From positions 1 to 56,094 of the forward strand of contig CAIKMZ010000112.1 of the NCBI GenBank assembly GCA_903828665.1: DNA of 56,094 bases, in the 5' to 3' direction. The notes under the pieces are model-generated. The model was not told the origin of the DNA. It searched no databases and saw nothing but the letters and a program-made list of their open reading frames with translations. This DNA comes from an uncultured beta proteobacterium (lineage in GTDB: Bacteria > Pseudomonadota > Gammaproteobacteria > Burkholderiales > Burkholderiaceae_C). The first letter of the stretch is position 1, and each line of letters starts with the position of its first letter. Made by a program: the position numbers and the translations under genes. Shown one piece after another: positions 45,962 through 54,437 of this stretch.

Positions 45962-48382
45962 ATGTCCTTCGAAACTGCACCCCTCGGCGCGCCCGAATTG
46001 CCGCTGCTACAGAACCTGAATCCGGAGCAGCGCGCCGCCGTCACCCTGCCGGCCGAGCACGCGCTGATCCTGGCCGGTGCCGGTTCCGGCAAGACGCGGG
46101 TGCTGACCACGCGCATCGCCTGGCTGCTGCAGACCGGCCAGGTCTCGCCCGGCGGCGTGCTGGCGGTGACCTTCACCAACAAGGCGGCGCGCGAGATGAT
46201 GACGCGCCTGGCCGGCATGCTGCCGCTCAATGTGCGCGGCATGTGGATCGGCACTTTCCACGGCTTGTGCAACCGCTTCCTGCGCGCGCACTGCAAGCTG
46301 GCCAATCTGCCCTCCACGTTCCAAATCCTCGATACGCAGGACCAGCTTTCGGCCATCAAGAGGCTGTACAAGCAGTTCGGCATCGACGACGAGCGCTTTC
46401 CGCTCAAGCAGATGCAGTGGTTCATCGCCGGCAACAAGGAAGAGGGGCTGCGCCCGAACATGGTGGTGGCGCGCGATGACGAAACGCGCAAGAAAGTCGA
46501 GATCTACCAGTTCTACGAAGACCAGTGCCAGCGCGAAGGCGTGGTCGATTTCGGCGAGCTGATGCTGCGCAGCTTCGAGGTGCTGCGCGATAACGATCCG
46601 ATCCGCGAGCATTACCAGCGGCGCTTCCGCCACATCCTGATCGACGAGTTTCAGGATACGAACAAGCTGCAGTACGCCTGGATCAAGATGCTCGCGGGCA
46701 CCGGGGCCCACGGCTCGGTCGATGAGCAGGCCGGCTTCAACCCGACCGGTTGCGTGCTGGCCGTCGGCGACGACGACCAGAGCATCTACGCCTTTCGCGG
46801 CGCGCGCGTGGGCAACATGGCAGACTTCGTGCGGGAGTTCAAGGTGCGCCACCAGATCAAGCTCGAAGAAAACTACCGCAGCGGCAGCAACATCCTGGAC
46901 GCGGCCAACGAACTTATCGCGCACAACAGCAAGCGCCTGGGCAAGAACCTGCGCACCAGCCGGGGTCCGGGCGAGCCGGTGCGGGTGTTCGAGGCGACCA
47001 GCGACTTTGCGGAGGCGCAGTGGATGGTCGATGAAATGCGCCAGCTCGTGCGTGACGGCATGCCGCGCAAGGAGATCGCGGTCTTGTACCGCAGCAATGC
47101 GCAAAGCCGCGTCATCGAAACGGCGCTGTTCAACGCCGCCATGCCGTACAAGGTCTACGGCGGTTTGCGCTTCTTCGAGCGCGCCGAAATCAAGAACGCC
47201 TTGGCCTATCTGCGCCTGCTGGAGAATCCGCGCGACGACACCAGCTTTCTGCGCGCCGTCAACTTCCCGCCGCGCGGCATCGGCGCGCGCAGCCTGGAGC
47301 TGTTGCAGGACGCGGCGCGTGCCAGCGGCTGCTCGCTCAGCGACGCCGTCAGCGGACTGTCGGGCAAGGCCGGCACCAACATCGGCGCCTTTCTGGCCGG
47401 AATCGACGTGCTGCGCGAACGCACGCAGGGCTTGAGCTTGCGCGAGATCATCGAGCTGGTGCTCGATCACAGCGGCCTGATCACGCACTACAAGGCCGAC
47501 CGCGAGGGCGCGGACCGTGTCGAGAATCTGGAGGAACTGGTCAACGCCGCGGAAAGCTTCGTCTCGCTCGAGGGCTTTGGCCGCGACGCGGTGGCGCTGC
47601 CGATCGATGAGCACGCAGGCACAGCGACCGCCCTAACGCAGTCACCGGCTTCGCAGGGGCGCGATTTGAGCCTGCCGCTGATCGACCTGCCAGCGCCCGA
47701 CGCCGAGACCGGCGAGACGCTCTCGCCGCTGGCGGCCTTTCTGACGCACGCCGCACTGGAGGCGGGCGACAACCAGGCGCAGGCCGGACAGGACGCGGTC
47801 CAGCTGATGACGGTGCATGCCAGCAAGGGGCTCGAGTTCGACTGCGTCTTCATCAGCGGCATCGAAGAGGGCCTGTTCCCGCACGAGAACTCGATGAGCG
47901 ACCGCGACGGGCTCGAAGAGGAACGGCGTTTGATGTATGTGGCCATCACACGCGCCCGCCAACGCCTGTACCTGAGCCATTCGCAGACGCGCATGCTGCA
48001 CGGGCAGACGCGCTACAACTTGCGCAGCCGCTTCTTCGAGGAGTTGCCCGAAGGTGCGCTGAAGTGGATAACGCCGAAGAACCAGGGGTTCGGCGTCGGC
48101 CTCGGTGCTGGTTCAGGATTTGCCGATGGCAACCAGGCGCGCGCCGGCCGTTCGTTCGGTCCTGATTATTCGAAATATGCGGCTGCCCCTGCGCCCGTCA
48201 GCAAAGCCGGTTCAGCCCACGGTTTGCGCGTCGGGCTCAAGGTGTTCCACACCAAGTTCGGCGAGGGCACGGTGCTGGCGCTGGAAGGTGTCGGCGACGA
48301 CGCGCGCGCCCAGATCAACTTCCCGCGTCACGGCATCAAGTGGCTGGCCCTGAGCGTGGCCAAGCTCACGCCCGTACCCTGA
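45962..48382 (+). CDS. uvrD: UvrD/PcrA-type DNA helicase
   Basis: 806 residues. SF1 3'-5' helicase of mismatch and excision repair. All motifs are visible: Q-motif LNPEQRAAV, I AGAGSGKTRVL, Ia VTFTNKAAREMM, II LIDEFQDTN, III VGDDDQSIYAFRGA, IV LEENYRSGSNILDAA, V TVHASKGLEFDCVFI, and VI LMYVAITRARQRLYL. The C-terminal segment GLKVFHTKFGEGTVLALEGV is the tudor-like domain found in UvrD/PcrA. An Ala/Gly-rich insert lies around 540-585. The start is ATG 45962. The stop codon lies within an 8-bp hairpin shared with the convergent gene. Confidence 0.95.
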   Translation: MSFETAPLGAPELPLLQNLNPEQRAAVTLPAEHALILAGAGSGKTRVLTTRIAWLLQTGQVSPGGVLAVTFTNKAAREMMTRLAGMLPLNVRGMWIGTFHGLCNRFLRAHCKLANLPSTFQILDTQDQLSAIKRLYKQFGIDDERFPLKQMQWFIAGNKEEGLRPNMVVARDDETRKKVEIYQFYEDQCQREGVVDFGELMLRSFEVLRDNDPIREHYQRRFRHILIDEFQDTNKLQYAWIKMLAGTGAHGSVDEQAGFNPTGCVLAVGDDDQSIYAFRGARVGNMADFVREFKVRHQIKLEENYRSGSNILDAANELIAHNSKRLGKNLRTSRGPGEPVRVFEATSDFAEAQWMVDEMRQLVRDGMPRKEIAVLYRSNAQSRVIETALFNAAMPYKVYGGLRFFERAEIKNALAYLRLLENPRDDTSFLRAVNFPPRGIGARSLELLQDAARASGCSLSDAVSGLSGKAGTNIGAFLAGIDVLRERTQGLSLREIIELVLDHSGLITHYKADREGADRVENLEELVNAAESFVSLEGFGRDAVALPIDEHAGTATALTQSPASQGRDLSLPLIDLPAPDAETGETLSPLAAFLTHAALEAGDNQAQAGQDAVQLMTVHASKGLEFDCVFISGIEEGLFPHENSMSDRDGLEEERRLMYVAITRARQRLYLSHSQTRMLHGQTRYNLRSRFFEELPEGALKWITPKNQGFGVGLGAGSGFADGNQARAGRSFGPDYSKYAAAPAPVSKAGSAHGLRVGLKVFHTKFGEGTVLALEGVGDDARAQINFPRHGIKWLALSVAKLTPVP

Positions 48383-48398
48383 ACGAGTCGGTTCAGGG
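48377..48398. terminator. Convergent hairpin containing both stop codons
   Basis: CCCTGAAC (377-384) pairs perfectly with GTTCAGGG (391-398) around a 6-nt loop. The TGA of uvrD is at 380-382 and the TGA of the opposite gene at 395-393, so both genes end inside one symmetric palindrome. No T tract follows on either side. Confidence 0.6.
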
Positions 48399-49172
48399 CG
48401 CAGTTTCCGGCGGCGGCTCGAATGTGTCGCGGAATGTGAAGTAGAGCGACGAGAAGAACATCGTCGCCACCAGCAGCAGGGCTGGAAACAGCAACTCGGC
48501 GGCGACGCTGCCGTTGCCCAGCAGCGCGGCGATGGTCGTGACGGCGATCACTACCAGCACCAGCACGGCCAGCCACATCACGCCGAAGATCGCATAGGCC
48601 CAGAAGTTGCGCAGGCAGGCCACCAGGCTGAAGAAAAGCCCCTTGAGCGGTGGCACATCATGCCAGTAGACCAGGGCCGGCGCATGCCAGAACAGCAAGG
48701 ACAAGGGCATGTGCAGTCCGATGAAGACCCACATGGCGCCCTGGAACGCCGGGTCGAGCATCATCTCGCGCGTCGGCGTCGCCCCGCCCAGGTAGACGCG
48801 GGCGAAGTCGCCGCCGTCGACCAGCCAGGACACGGCCATCGCGGCCAGAAAACCCGTGGCATACAGGCCGCCCAGGATCAGCATCGCGCGTGCCTTGAGG
48901 TGACCGGCGCGAAATCCCGACAACAGCATGGTCGGCATCGGGAAGCGCCCGTTGCTTGCTTCGCGCGTGGCCGCCATCAGGCCCAGCGTGGCCGCCGGCA
49001 ACAGTGTCATGGCGATGGCCAGACCGATATAGGGCAGCTGGCTGGCAACGGTCATCACGGCCATGAACATGAAAAACAGGCCGGCCAGTGCCAGCGGCTG
49101 TTTGAAGAAGGTCCGCATGCCCAGCTTGACCCACAGGATGCCGGTGCGGGCGGGAACAAGGTTCAGCTTCAT
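48393..49172 (-). CDS. BPSS1780-type integral membrane protein
   Basis: 259 residues with six to seven predicted helices. It resembles the BPSS1780 family of betaproteobacterial membrane proteins, opening KLNLVPARTGILWVKLGMRT and containing FFKQPLALAGLFFMFMAVMT and FWHAPALVYWHDVPPLKGLFFS. The function is unknown. The start overlaps the thrB stop by four bases (ATGA), so it is co-translated with thrB, the only clue to its role. It is convergent with the uvrD-like gene. Longer upstream frames lie inside thrB. Confidence 0.88.
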   Translation of the reverse strand: MKLNLVPARTGILWVKLGMRTFFKQPLALAGLFFMFMAVMTVASQLPYIGLAIAMTLLPAATLGLMAATREASNGRFPMPTMLLSGFRAGHLKARAMLILGGLYATGFLAAMAVSWLVDGGDFARVYLGGATPTREMMLDPAFQGAMWVFIGLHMPLSLLFWHAPALVYWHDVPPLKGLFFSLVACLRNFWAYAIFGVMWLAVLVLVVIAVTTIAALLGNGSVAAELLFPALLLVATMFFSSLYFTFRDTFEPPPETAP

Positions 49173-50164
49173 GATGGGTTCGCGGTGTTGGCCGGCAGGC
49201 CGGGGTGGGTCGCGCGTGCGCGCAGCACGCGCTCGAAGTGCACCGGATCGTGCGCCTTGAGCAGACTGGCCGAGCGCGGCAGGTGAAAGTCCCAAAGCCG
49301 TGACAGCCAGAAACGCAGGGCGGCGCCGCGCAGCAAGGCTGGCAGCAATTCATGCTCGGCCGCCTGCAAGGGGCGCACAGCAGCGTAGGCCGACAGGAAG
49401 CTTTCGGTGCGCGCGGCGTGCGGCGTACCCGATTCGAGGTTGACGCACCAGTCGTTCAGGCAGACCGCGAGGTCGAACAGCCAGCTGTCGACACCGGCGA
49501 AATAGAAATCGAAGAAGCCGCTCAGAACCGGCTGACCGTCGCGCTCTTCGAACATCACGTTGTCACGGAACAGGTCGGCATGAATCGGACCCAGCGGCAG
49601 CGCGACATGGGCCGGCGTGGCGGCGATCCGGTTCTGGTAGCGCAACTCGCTCTGGATCAGCTCCGACTGCGCGCCGTTCAGATACGGCAGCACGGTGGGC
49701 ACGGTCTCGTTCCACCAGGCCAGGCCGCGCAGATTGGGTTGCCTCATCGGAAAATCGGCACCGGCCAGATGCATGCGGGCCAGTGTCGCGCCAACGGCAG
49801 CGCAGTGCGCCGGGGTCGGATCGAGTTCGCTCTTGCCGCGCAGGCGATTGACCACCGCGGCGGGCTTGCCCTTGAGTTCGAACAGCAGTTCACCCTGCGC
49901 ATTGGCGCTCGGGTCCGGCACCGGGATGCCGCGCTGCGCCAGGTGCTTCATCAGATGCAGGTAGAACGGCAGTTGCGCGAAGCTCAGCCGCTCGAACAGT
50001 GTCAGCACATAGTCGGTCCGGACCCCGTCGCGCTCGGCGCTGACGAAGTAGTTGGTGTTCTCGATGCCGCCGGCGCAGCCTTGCATGGTCGTGAGTTCGC
50101 CCAGATTGAGTTGTTGCAGCAGGGCGCTGGCCTCTTCGCGCGAGACTTCCGTGTAGACCGCCAT
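49169..50164 (-). CDS. thrB: Homoserine kinase (choline-kinase-fold type)
   Basis: 331 residues. It phosphorylates homoserine for threonine synthesis. The type found in Betaproteobacteria and Pseudomonas has an aminoglycoside/choline kinase fold, unlike E. coli ThrB (GHMP). Motifs are MAVYTEVSREEASALLQQLN, GCAGGIENTNYFVSAE, the catalytic loop LGPIHADLFRDNVMFE, and the metal site GFFDFYFAGVDSWLFDLAVC. DUF2782 lies 3 bases upstream and the membrane protein gene overlaps downstream, so the three genes are an operon. Confidence 0.94.
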   Translation of the reverse strand: MAVYTEVSREEASALLQQLNLGELTTMQGCAGGIENTNYFVSAERDGVRTDYVLTLFERLSFAQLPFYLHLMKHLAQRGIPVPDPSANAQGELLFELKGKPAAVVNRLRGKSELDPTPAHCAAVGATLARMHLAGADFPMRQPNLRGLAWWNETVPTVLPYLNGAQSELIQSELRYQNRIAATPAHVALPLGPIHADLFRDNVMFEERDGQPVLSGFFDFYFAGVDSWLFDLAVCLNDWCVNLESGTPHAARTESFLSAYAAVRPLQAAEHELLPALLRGAALRFWLSRLWDFHLPRSASLLKAHDPVHFERVLRARATHPGLPANTANPS

Positions 50165-50167
50165 GGA

Positions 50168-50452
50168 TCAGAAATTCGCAATCTTCCAGCTGCGCTCGCC
50201 GCTGCCGGGCTGGACTTGATAGGCGGGCATGCCGCCTTTGGGCTGCACCACGATGCTTTTCGTTTCGCCGCCGACGCGCAGTTCATCGATGCGCGAACCC
50301 GCGTCTTCCACGCGGATGCGCTCGGTGCGCTGTTCGACCGGCGCCGCCGCCATTTTGCCGGCGGCGCTCGCTTCGCGCAGCGGCGTGGCGGATTGCGCCC
50401 AGGCGGCGCCGGCAGCCGCCAGGCAGAGGGTGAAAACAAGGGTCGCGCGCAT
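50168..50452 (-). CDS. DUF2782 secreted protein
   Basis: 94 residues. An N-terminal signal peptide (MRATLVFTLCLAAAGAAWAQ, cleaved after AWA) leaves a periplasmic peptide of about 75 residues with the DUF2782 core RIDELRVGGETKSIVVQPKG and the end SWKIANF. The function is unknown. It leads the thrB operon and faces polA across a 52-base gap that must hold both promoters. TACAAT stands 6 nt before its ATG. Confidence 0.9.
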   Translation of the reverse strand: MRATLVFTLCLAAAGAAWAQSATPLREASAAGKMAAAPVEQRTERIRVEDAGSRIDELRVGGETKSIVVQPKGGMPAYQVQPGSGERSWKIANF

Positions 50453-50458
50453 GGGCTC

Positions 50459-50464
50459 ATTGTA
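50459..50464 (-). promoter_or_regulatory. TACAAT -10 box of the DUF2782-thrB operon (predicted leaderless)
   Basis: On the minus strand TACAAT is followed by 6 nt and the ATG at 50452. On the opposite strand CAAAAT (50493-50498) stands 6 nt before the polA ATG in the same layout. Confidence 0.55.
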
Positions 50465-50504
50465 GAACCACGGCTATTGCGCCCGGCGCAGGCAAAATGC
50501 ACGC

Positions 50505-53333
50505 ATGAACGACTCCCAACCTAGACCGAAAACCCTGCTGCTGGTGGACGGCTCAAGCTACCTGTACCGCGCCTTTCACGCCATGCCGGACCTGCGCGCG
50601 GTCGCGGGCGACCCGGCCAGCGCGCCGACGGGCGCGATACGCGGCATGGTCAACATGCTGCAAAAGCTGCGCAATGACGTGCCGGCCGACTTCGCCGCCT
50701 GTGTCTTCGATGCCAAGGGGCCGACCTTTCGCGACGCGCTCTACCCCGATTACAAGGCGCATCGCTCGCCGATGCCTGACGACTTGCGCGCCCAGATCGA
50801 GCCGATCCATGAGGTGGTGCGCCTGATGGGCTGGAAGGTGCTCGACGTGCCGGGCGTCGAAGCCGACGATGTCATCGGCACGCTGGCCGTGACGGCGGCG
50901 CGCCAGGGCATCGAGGTGATCGTGAGCAGCGGCGACAAGGACCTGGCGCAACTGGTCAACTCGCACATCACCATCATCGACACCATGAACGGACGCCGGC
51001 GCGACGTGGCCGGCGTCGAGGCCGAATTCGGCGTGCCGCCGCACTTGATGGTGGACTACCAGACGCTGGTCGGCGACGCCATCGACAACGTGCCGGGCGT
51101 GCCCAAGGTCGGCCCGAAGACGGCGGCCAAGTGGCTGCAGCAATACGGTTCGCTCGACGCGGTGGTGGCCCATGCCGATGCCATCGCAGGTGCCGTTGGC
51201 GAGAGCCTGCGCAAGTCGCTCGACTGGCTGCCCACCGGGCGCCAGCTCCTGACGATCAAGACCGACTGCGATCTCAACGGATGGGTGCCCGAACTGCCGG
51301 CCCTCGATTCGATCGCCACCGGCAGCGAGGACGCGCCGGCCCTGCGCGCCTTCTACGACAGGTTCGGCTTCAAGGGCCTGGCGCGCAGCATTGCCCCAGA
51401 CAAGCCAGCCTTGGCCAGCGAAGCAGCCCCGCCATTGCGAGCGCAGCGCGCCAACGCCGTCCCGCGCAATCAGGAGCCCGGGCTGTTCGATGAGCCGGAG
51501 GCGCCGCCGGTGCCTGTCTCCAGCGTCAGCAGCGTCGCCTACGACACCATCCTCACCTGGGACGACCTTGAGCGCTGGCTGGCGCGACTCGAAGCAGCCG
51601 AACTGGTGGCGCTCGATACCGAAACCACCTCGCTCGATGAAATGCGGGCCGAGATCGTCGGCATCAGTTTCAGCGTGACGCCCGGCGAGGCGGCCTACAT
51701 CCCGCTGGCGCACCGCTACCCCGACGCACCGGCGCAGCTGCCGCGCGAGGCGGTGCTGGCGCGCCTGAAGCCCTGGCTGGAAGACGCCGGCCGAAAGAAG
51801 CTCGGCCAGCACATCAAGTACGACCGCCATGTGTTCGCCAACCACGGCATCGAGGTGCAGGGCTATGCGCACGACACCATGCTGCAGAGCTACGTGCTCG
51901 AAGTGCACAAGCCGCACGGCCTGGCCAGCTTGGCCGAGCGCCACCTCGGGCGCAGCGGCATCAGTTTCGAGGACTTGTGCGGCAAGGGCGCGCACCAGAT
52001 CTGCTTTGACCAGGTCGAGATCGCCAAGGCCGCCGAGTATTCGTGCGAAGACTCGGACATGACGCTCGACGTGCACCGCGTGCTGTGGCCACAGCTGCAG
52101 CGCGACGACAAGCTGCGCTTCATCTACGACCTGGAGATCGCCAGCAGCGAGGCGCTGTACCGCATCGAGCGCACCGGCGTGCTGATCGACGCCGCCACGC
52201 TGGCCGCGCAAAGCCAGGAACTCGGCGTGCGCATCCTGCAGCTGGAAAAAGAGGCGCACGAACTGGCCGGCCAGATCTTCAACCTGGGCAGCCCCAAGCA
52301 GATCGGCGAGATCTTCTTCACCAAGCTCGGGCTGCCGGTGGTCAAGAAGACGCCGACCGGCACGCCCAGCACGGACGACGAAGTGCTGCAAAAGCTCGCC
52401 GAGGACTACCCGCTGCCGGCCAAGATCCTGGAACACCGTAGCCTGGCCAAGCTCAAGGGCACCTACACCGACAAGCTCGCGCAGCTTGCACTGCCGCGCA
52501 CCGGGCGCGTGCACACGCATTACGCGCAGGCCGTGGCGGTGACCGGGCGCCTGTCCAGCAACGATCCGAACCTGCAGAACATTCCCGTGCGCACGCCCGA
52601 GGGCCGGCGCGTGCGCGAGGCCTTTGTGGCGCCGGCGGGCTGCGTCATCGCCAGCGCCGACTACAGCCAGATCGAGTTGCGCATCATGGCCCACATCAGC
52701 GGCGACGCGGCCCTGCTGCTGGCCTTTCACGACGGCATGGACGTGCACCGCGCGACCGCCGCCGAGGTCTTCGGCATCCGCACCGACCAGGTCAGCGCCG
52801 AGCAGCGCCGCTACGCCAAGGTCATCAACTTCGGCCTGATCTACGGCATGAGCGCCTACGGCCTGGCGCGCAGCCTGGGCATCGACAACACGGCGGCAAA
52901 GAACTTTGTGGCGCGCTACTTCGAGCGCTATCCGGGCGTGAAGATCTACATGGATCACACGCGCCAGAGCGCCAAGGAGAAGGGCTATGTCGAGACCGTG
53001 TTCGGCCGGCGCCTGTACCTGCCCGAGATCAACTCGCCCAACGGACCCCGGCGCAGCGGCGCCGAACGCGCCGCCATCAACGCCCCGATGCAGGGCACGG
53101 CGGCGGATCTGATCAAGCTCAGCATGGTCAAGGTGCAGCAGGTGCTCGACGAGCAGCAGCGCGGCACGCGCATGATCATGCAGGTGCACGATGAACTGGT
53201 GTTCGAGGTCCCGCTGGCCGAGGTCGAGTGGGTGCGCCATGAGATTCCGCGCCTGATGGCGGGTGTGGCGCACCTCAAGGTGCCACTGCTGGCCGAAGTG
53301 GGCTTCGGACCGAACTGGGACAAGGCGCATTGA
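50505..53333 (+). CDS. polA: DNA polymerase I
   Basis: 942 residues (E. coli 928). The 5' nuclease domain covers about 1-300 (LLLVDGSSYLYRAFHAMPDL; GVEADDVIGTLA; SGDKDLAQLV). The 3'-5' exonuclease keeps all three motifs: Asp-Glu in VALDTETTSLDEM, GQHIKYDRHVFANHG, and the Tyr/Asp of AEYSCEDSDMTL. Polymerase motifs are A ASADYSQIELRIMAH, B RRYAKVINFGLIYGMSAYG and C MQVHDELVFEV. Proofreading therefore looks intact. The linker between the nuclease domains (about residues 303-330) contains ATTGCGAGCGC...CGCGCAAT, like a dispersed palindromic repeat. A possible -10 CAAAAT lies 6 nt before ATG. tRNA-Arg follows 44 bases after the stop. Confidence 0.97.
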   Translation: MNDSQPRPKTLLLVDGSSYLYRAFHAMPDLRAVAGDPASAPTGAIRGMVNMLQKLRNDVPADFAACVFDAKGPTFRDALYPDYKAHRSPMPDDLRAQIEPIHEVVRLMGWKVLDVPGVEADDVIGTLAVTAARQGIEVIVSSGDKDLAQLVNSHITIIDTMNGRRRDVAGVEAEFGVPPHLMVDYQTLVGDAIDNVPGVPKVGPKTAAKWLQQYGSLDAVVAHADAIAGAVGESLRKSLDWLPTGRQLLTIKTDCDLNGWVPELPALDSIATGSEDAPALRAFYDRFGFKGLARSIAPDKPALASEAAPPLRAQRANAVPRNQEPGLFDEPEAPPVPVSSVSSVAYDTILTWDDLERWLARLEAAELVALDTETTSLDEMRAEIVGISFSVTPGEAAYIPLAHRYPDAPAQLPREAVLARLKPWLEDAGRKKLGQHIKYDRHVFANHGIEVQGYAHDTMLQSYVLEVHKPHGLASLAERHLGRSGISFEDLCGKGAHQICFDQVEIAKAAEYSCEDSDMTLDVHRVLWPQLQRDDKLRFIYDLEIASSEALYRIERTGVLIDAATLAAQSQELGVRILQLEKEAHELAGQIFNLGSPKQIGEIFFTKLGLPVVKKTPTGTPSTDDEVLQKLAEDYPLPAKILEHRSLAKLKGTYTDKLAQLALPRTGRVHTHYAQAVAVTGRLSSNDPNLQNIPVRTPEGRRVREAFVAPAGCVIASADYSQIELRIMAHISGDAALLLAFHDGMDVHRATAAEVFGIRTDQVSAEQRRYAKVINFGLIYGMSAYGLARSLGIDNTAAKNFVARYFERYPGVKIYMDHTRQSAKEKGYVETVFGRRLYLPEINSPNGPRRSGAERAAINAPMQGTAADLIKLSMVKVQQVLDEQQRGTRMIMQVHDELVFEVPLAEVEWVRHEIPRLMAGVAHLKVPLLAEVGFGPNWDKAH

Positions 53334-53361
53334 GCGCGCCGGCCTGGTCCGCGCATGCTGC

Positions 53362-53367
53362 TACAAT
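53362..53367 (+). promoter_or_regulatory. TACAAT -10 box of tRNA-Arg
   Basis: TACAAT stands 10 bases before the first tRNA base, so transcription would begin about 4 nt ahead of the mature 5' end. A TTGAGC at 53330-53335 is too far away to serve as -35. Confidence 0.5.
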
Positions 53368-53377
53368 ACATCTCGAC

Positions 53378-53454
53378 GCGGCTGTAGCTCAGTTGGATAG
53401 AGTACTTGGCTACGAACCAAGGGGTCGTGGGTTCAATTCCTGCCAGCCGCACCA
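53378..53454 (+). tRNA. tRNA-Arg (anticodon ACG)
   Basis: A 77-nt cloverleaf with encoded CCA. Acceptor stem GCGGCTG/CAGCCGC, D arm TAGCTCAGTTGGATAGAG, anticodon stem CTTGG/CCAAG with loop CTACGAA (anticodon ACG at 412-414), T arm GTGGG/CCTGC with GU pairs and loop TTCAATT, discriminator A. It reads CGN Arg codons after A34 is deaminated to inosine. Its 3' half borders non-core DNA with recombination genes, so it is the likely attachment site of an integrated element. Confidence 0.95.
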
Positions 53455-53456
53455 GT

Positions 53457-53502
53457 AAAGACGAGGGTTAGCGTGTAAGTACACGCTAACCCTTTAGTCT
53501 TT
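53457..53502. terminator. Long two-part inverted repeat after tRNA-Arg
   Basis: Inner stem AGGGTTAGCGTGT (464-476) pairs perfectly with ACACGCTAACCCT (481-493). Outer stem AAAGAC (457-462) pairs with GTCTTT (497-502). It could end transcription from the tRNA side and from the YqaJ operon, which points toward it, or be part of the attachment region. Confidence 0.65.
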
Positions 53503-53523
53503 CTGGGCTAAAAACCTCGCTCT

Positions 53524-53545
53524 GGTTGCCGTTCGGTTGCCGTTT
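53524..53545. repeat. Two 11-bp direct repeats beside the attachment region
   Basis: GGTTGCCGTTC (524-534) is followed directly by GGTTGCCGTTT (535-545). Short direct repeats close to a tRNA attachment site often are arm-type binding sites for an integrase, but no integrase is visible here. Confidence 0.5.
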
Positions 53546-53573
53546 CTCTGGGTTTCGTTCGTAGTAAACGTCC

Positions 53574-54437
53574 TTACGTTACTGTCGTTACCCGCACTTC
53601 CTCACGTGCCTTGCCCCGGTACAGCCCCAAGTCAATGTCATTGAGCGCCGGAATCTTCGCGTAGGCGACGTTCCCAGCCTTCCAGTACCGAGTCACGCTG
53701 ACCCCTGAGCCCTGCTCACGCGGGTGCTGTGCCAGAGCCACAAGCTCATCACGTGCCTTCGCCAAGGTGGCATCAGCAGCGTCAGTAGCCCGCTTGGCCT
53801 CAGCAAACGCCTGTGCCGCAGCCGTCCACGCTGAGTCACTGCGCTGCACAGTATCGGCGTCGGTGAGCGGCGGCGGTGTGTCACTGTCCATGAACGTCTG
53901 AAACAGGTCCCAGCCGCCACGGATGCGGTCCATCGCGCCATCGTCGCGCTCGACAGGCAGTAGCAGCCCCTGCGTGCCGTCGAACACCCAGAGGTGCGCC
54001 AGGGCAGCGCCAGACACCATCAGCTGATGCTGCACCTGTAGCTCGTACTGCGCCGGCACCTCGCCGACCTCGACTTCGTTCCACAGCACCGAGCTCTGTC
54101 CCTTGTACGGACACTTCACCTCCAGGATCAGTTGTCCGTCCAGGTCCATGCCGTCAAGGCTGGCAGAGTAAGGCCCGTCCTGGAGCACCAGCGGCTGCAT
54201 AACAGCACCCGTCTGAGCCTCATAAGCGGCTCGCGCCGCTGGCTCCATGTCGGTACCGTGCTGCATCGCAGCCGTGGCCTTGGTCACAGACCTCCCGGTC
54301 TTGAGCAGCCAGAGCTGATAGGGCGACATCCATGGGCTCACACCCAGCATGGCCGCGGTCTCCGATGCGTTGCGCATCTTCAGCCGGTAGTCCAGCCACT
54401 CCTGGCTGCCCTGTGCGAGTTGAATGATTTTGCTCAT
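53574..54437 (-). CDS. YqaJ-type viral recombinase/exonuclease
   Basis: 287 residues. A PD-(D/E)XK nuclease of the YqaJ family (lambda exonuclease-like). It has QGSQEWLDYRLKMRNASETA with the conserved Gly-Ser/Arg start, the GTDMEPAARAAYEAQTG motif, the metal ligands in YSASLDGM (Asp) and LILEVKCP (Glu-x-Lys), and QVQHQLMVSG. The C-terminal third is a helical Ala-rich region. It would resect double-stranded ends to give ssDNA for the annealing protein encoded just upstream, whose stop overlaps this start by four bases (ATGA). The operon points at tRNA-Arg. Likely carried by a prophage or conjugative element. Confidence 0.92.
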   Translation of the reverse strand: MSKIIQLAQGSQEWLDYRLKMRNASETAAMLGVSPWMSPYQLWLLKTGRSVTKATAAMQHGTDMEPAARAAYEAQTGAVMQPLVLQDGPYSASLDGMDLDGQLILEVKCPYKGQSSVLWNEVEVGEVPAQYELQVQHQLMVSGAALAHLWVFDGTQGLLLPVERDDGAMDRIRGGWDLFQTFMDSDTPPPLTDADTVQRSDSAWTAAAQAFAEAKRATDAADATLAKARDELVALAQHPREQGSGVSVTRYWKAGNVAYAKIPALNDIDLGLYRGKAREEVRVTTVT

